Of a stretch of DNA of 6,532 nt, positions 6,329 to 6,532 are shown piece by piece. Position 1 is the stretch's first letter. Each line of letters opens with the position of its first letter. The stretch covers positions 1-6,532 of the forward strand of contig PLHN01000479.1 of NCBI GenBank assembly GCA_003139975.1, given 5' to 3'. The position numbers and the translations under genes are program-made. This DNA is from Acidobacteriaceae bacterium (GTDB lineage: Bacteria > Acidobacteriota > Terriglobia > Terriglobales > Acidobacteriaceae). The notes beneath the pieces were generated by a model, which did no database searches, was not told where the DNA came from, and saw nothing but the letters and a program-made list of their open reading frames with translations.

Positions 6329-6532
6329 GCCGAGCTGCTCTGGGGCCACGCCTCACCCTCGGGGCACCTGACCGAGACCATCCCTTTACGCCTGGAGGAC
6401 TGCCCATCTCACCTCAACTTCCCGGGCGAGGAAGGTCATGTCCGCTACGGCGAGGGTGTCTTCGTCGGCTATCGCGGCTACGACGCCTCTCACCGGGAGG
6501 TGAGCTACCCGTTCGGCCACGGGCTCTCGTAC
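6323..6532 (+). CDS. Beta-glucosidase (glycoside hydrolase family 3) C-terminal fragment, truncated at both ends
   Basis: Seventy codons of the C-terminal part of a GH3 enzyme, which would hydrolyse beta-linked glucosides. The order of blocks is characteristic: [16 protein letters not shown] (residues 1-16 of the fragment), ETIPLRLED (18-26), LNFPGEEG (31-38), [14 protein letters not shown] (41-54), and YPFGHGLSY (62-70) where the window ends. This covers the end of the alpha/beta C-terminal domain and the entry to the usual fibronectin-III-like domain. The N-terminal catalytic barrel, and so the nucleophile Asp, is absent: it should lie upstream but is replaced there by the membrane-protein gene. 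No start codon or ribosome-binding site precedes it. By hand count 59 of 70 codons end in G or C, higher than the upstream gene (19 of its first 30 codons), suggesting a different origin. Confidence 0.88.

Noticed and set aside
5749..6381. 210-codon minus-strand open frame opposite the membrane-protein gene
   Set aside because: Its translation is rich in Arg, Gln, Asp and Cys with no domain or plausible fold. It is the usual antisense shadow of a hydrophobic G+C-rich gene, and it crosses the junction at ~6320.
5398..6532. A genuine fusion protein of membrane domain plus C-terminal extension running to the window edge
   Set aside because: The extension beyond ~6320 is the wrong-frame reading of a clear GH3 gene, so the open frame is accidental.

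Overview
The window reads as a piece of a G+C-rich bacterial chromosome, most probably from an acidobacterium or a similar soil or sediment lineage. That placement is an inference. It rests on the style of the tetraheme cytochrome / FeS / NrfD gene set and of the multi-pass membrane protein beside it, not on any marker gene. No RNA gene, CRISPR array, insertion sequence or phage gene was found.

Layout. (1) 1-1455, minus strand: nearly all of an FAD-dependent glycerol-3-phosphate dehydrogenase (glpD), with its C-terminal end cut off by the window edge. (2) 1456-1808: a non-coding divergent intergenic region with imperfect direct repeats and two small hairpins just before the next start. (3) 1809-2729, plus: an RssA/NTE-type patatin-like phospholipase with its Ser-Asp dyad intact. 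(4) 2730-2926: a short leader with a palindromic element. (5) 2927-5355, plus: a tight three-gene operon encoding a membrane-anchored tetraheme cytochrome c, a secreted ferredoxin-like protein with four [4Fe-4S] sites, and a NrfD/HybB-type membrane quinone subunit. (6) From 5398, plus: a multi-pass membrane protein with an N-terminal coiled coil (DUF2339-like), whose start region carries a perfect 14-bp tandem duplication. (7) Near 6316-6328 this gene stops being itself. The remaining ~210 bases encode, in a different frame and with a different codon bias, the C-terminal part of a family 3 glycoside hydrolase (beta-glucosidase).

How the genes work together. The three-gene operon has the parts of a periplasm-facing electron-transfer complex. 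NrfD would exchange electrons with menaquinol or ubiquinol, the FeS protein would act as a wire, and the cytochrome would pass electrons to or from a periplasmic partner. No molybdopterin, hydrogenase or nitrite-reductase catalytic subunit is visible, so the electron partner is unknown. GlpD feeds electrons from glycerol-3-phosphate into the same quinone pool. The neighbouring patatin could release lipid breakdown products that enter that pathway, but this link is only a proximity argument.

The most notable anomaly is the abrupt join at ~6320. The membrane-protein gene and the glycosidase fragment are out of frame and differ in third-position composition. This looks like an assembly chimera or a recent recombination rather than a working fusion.
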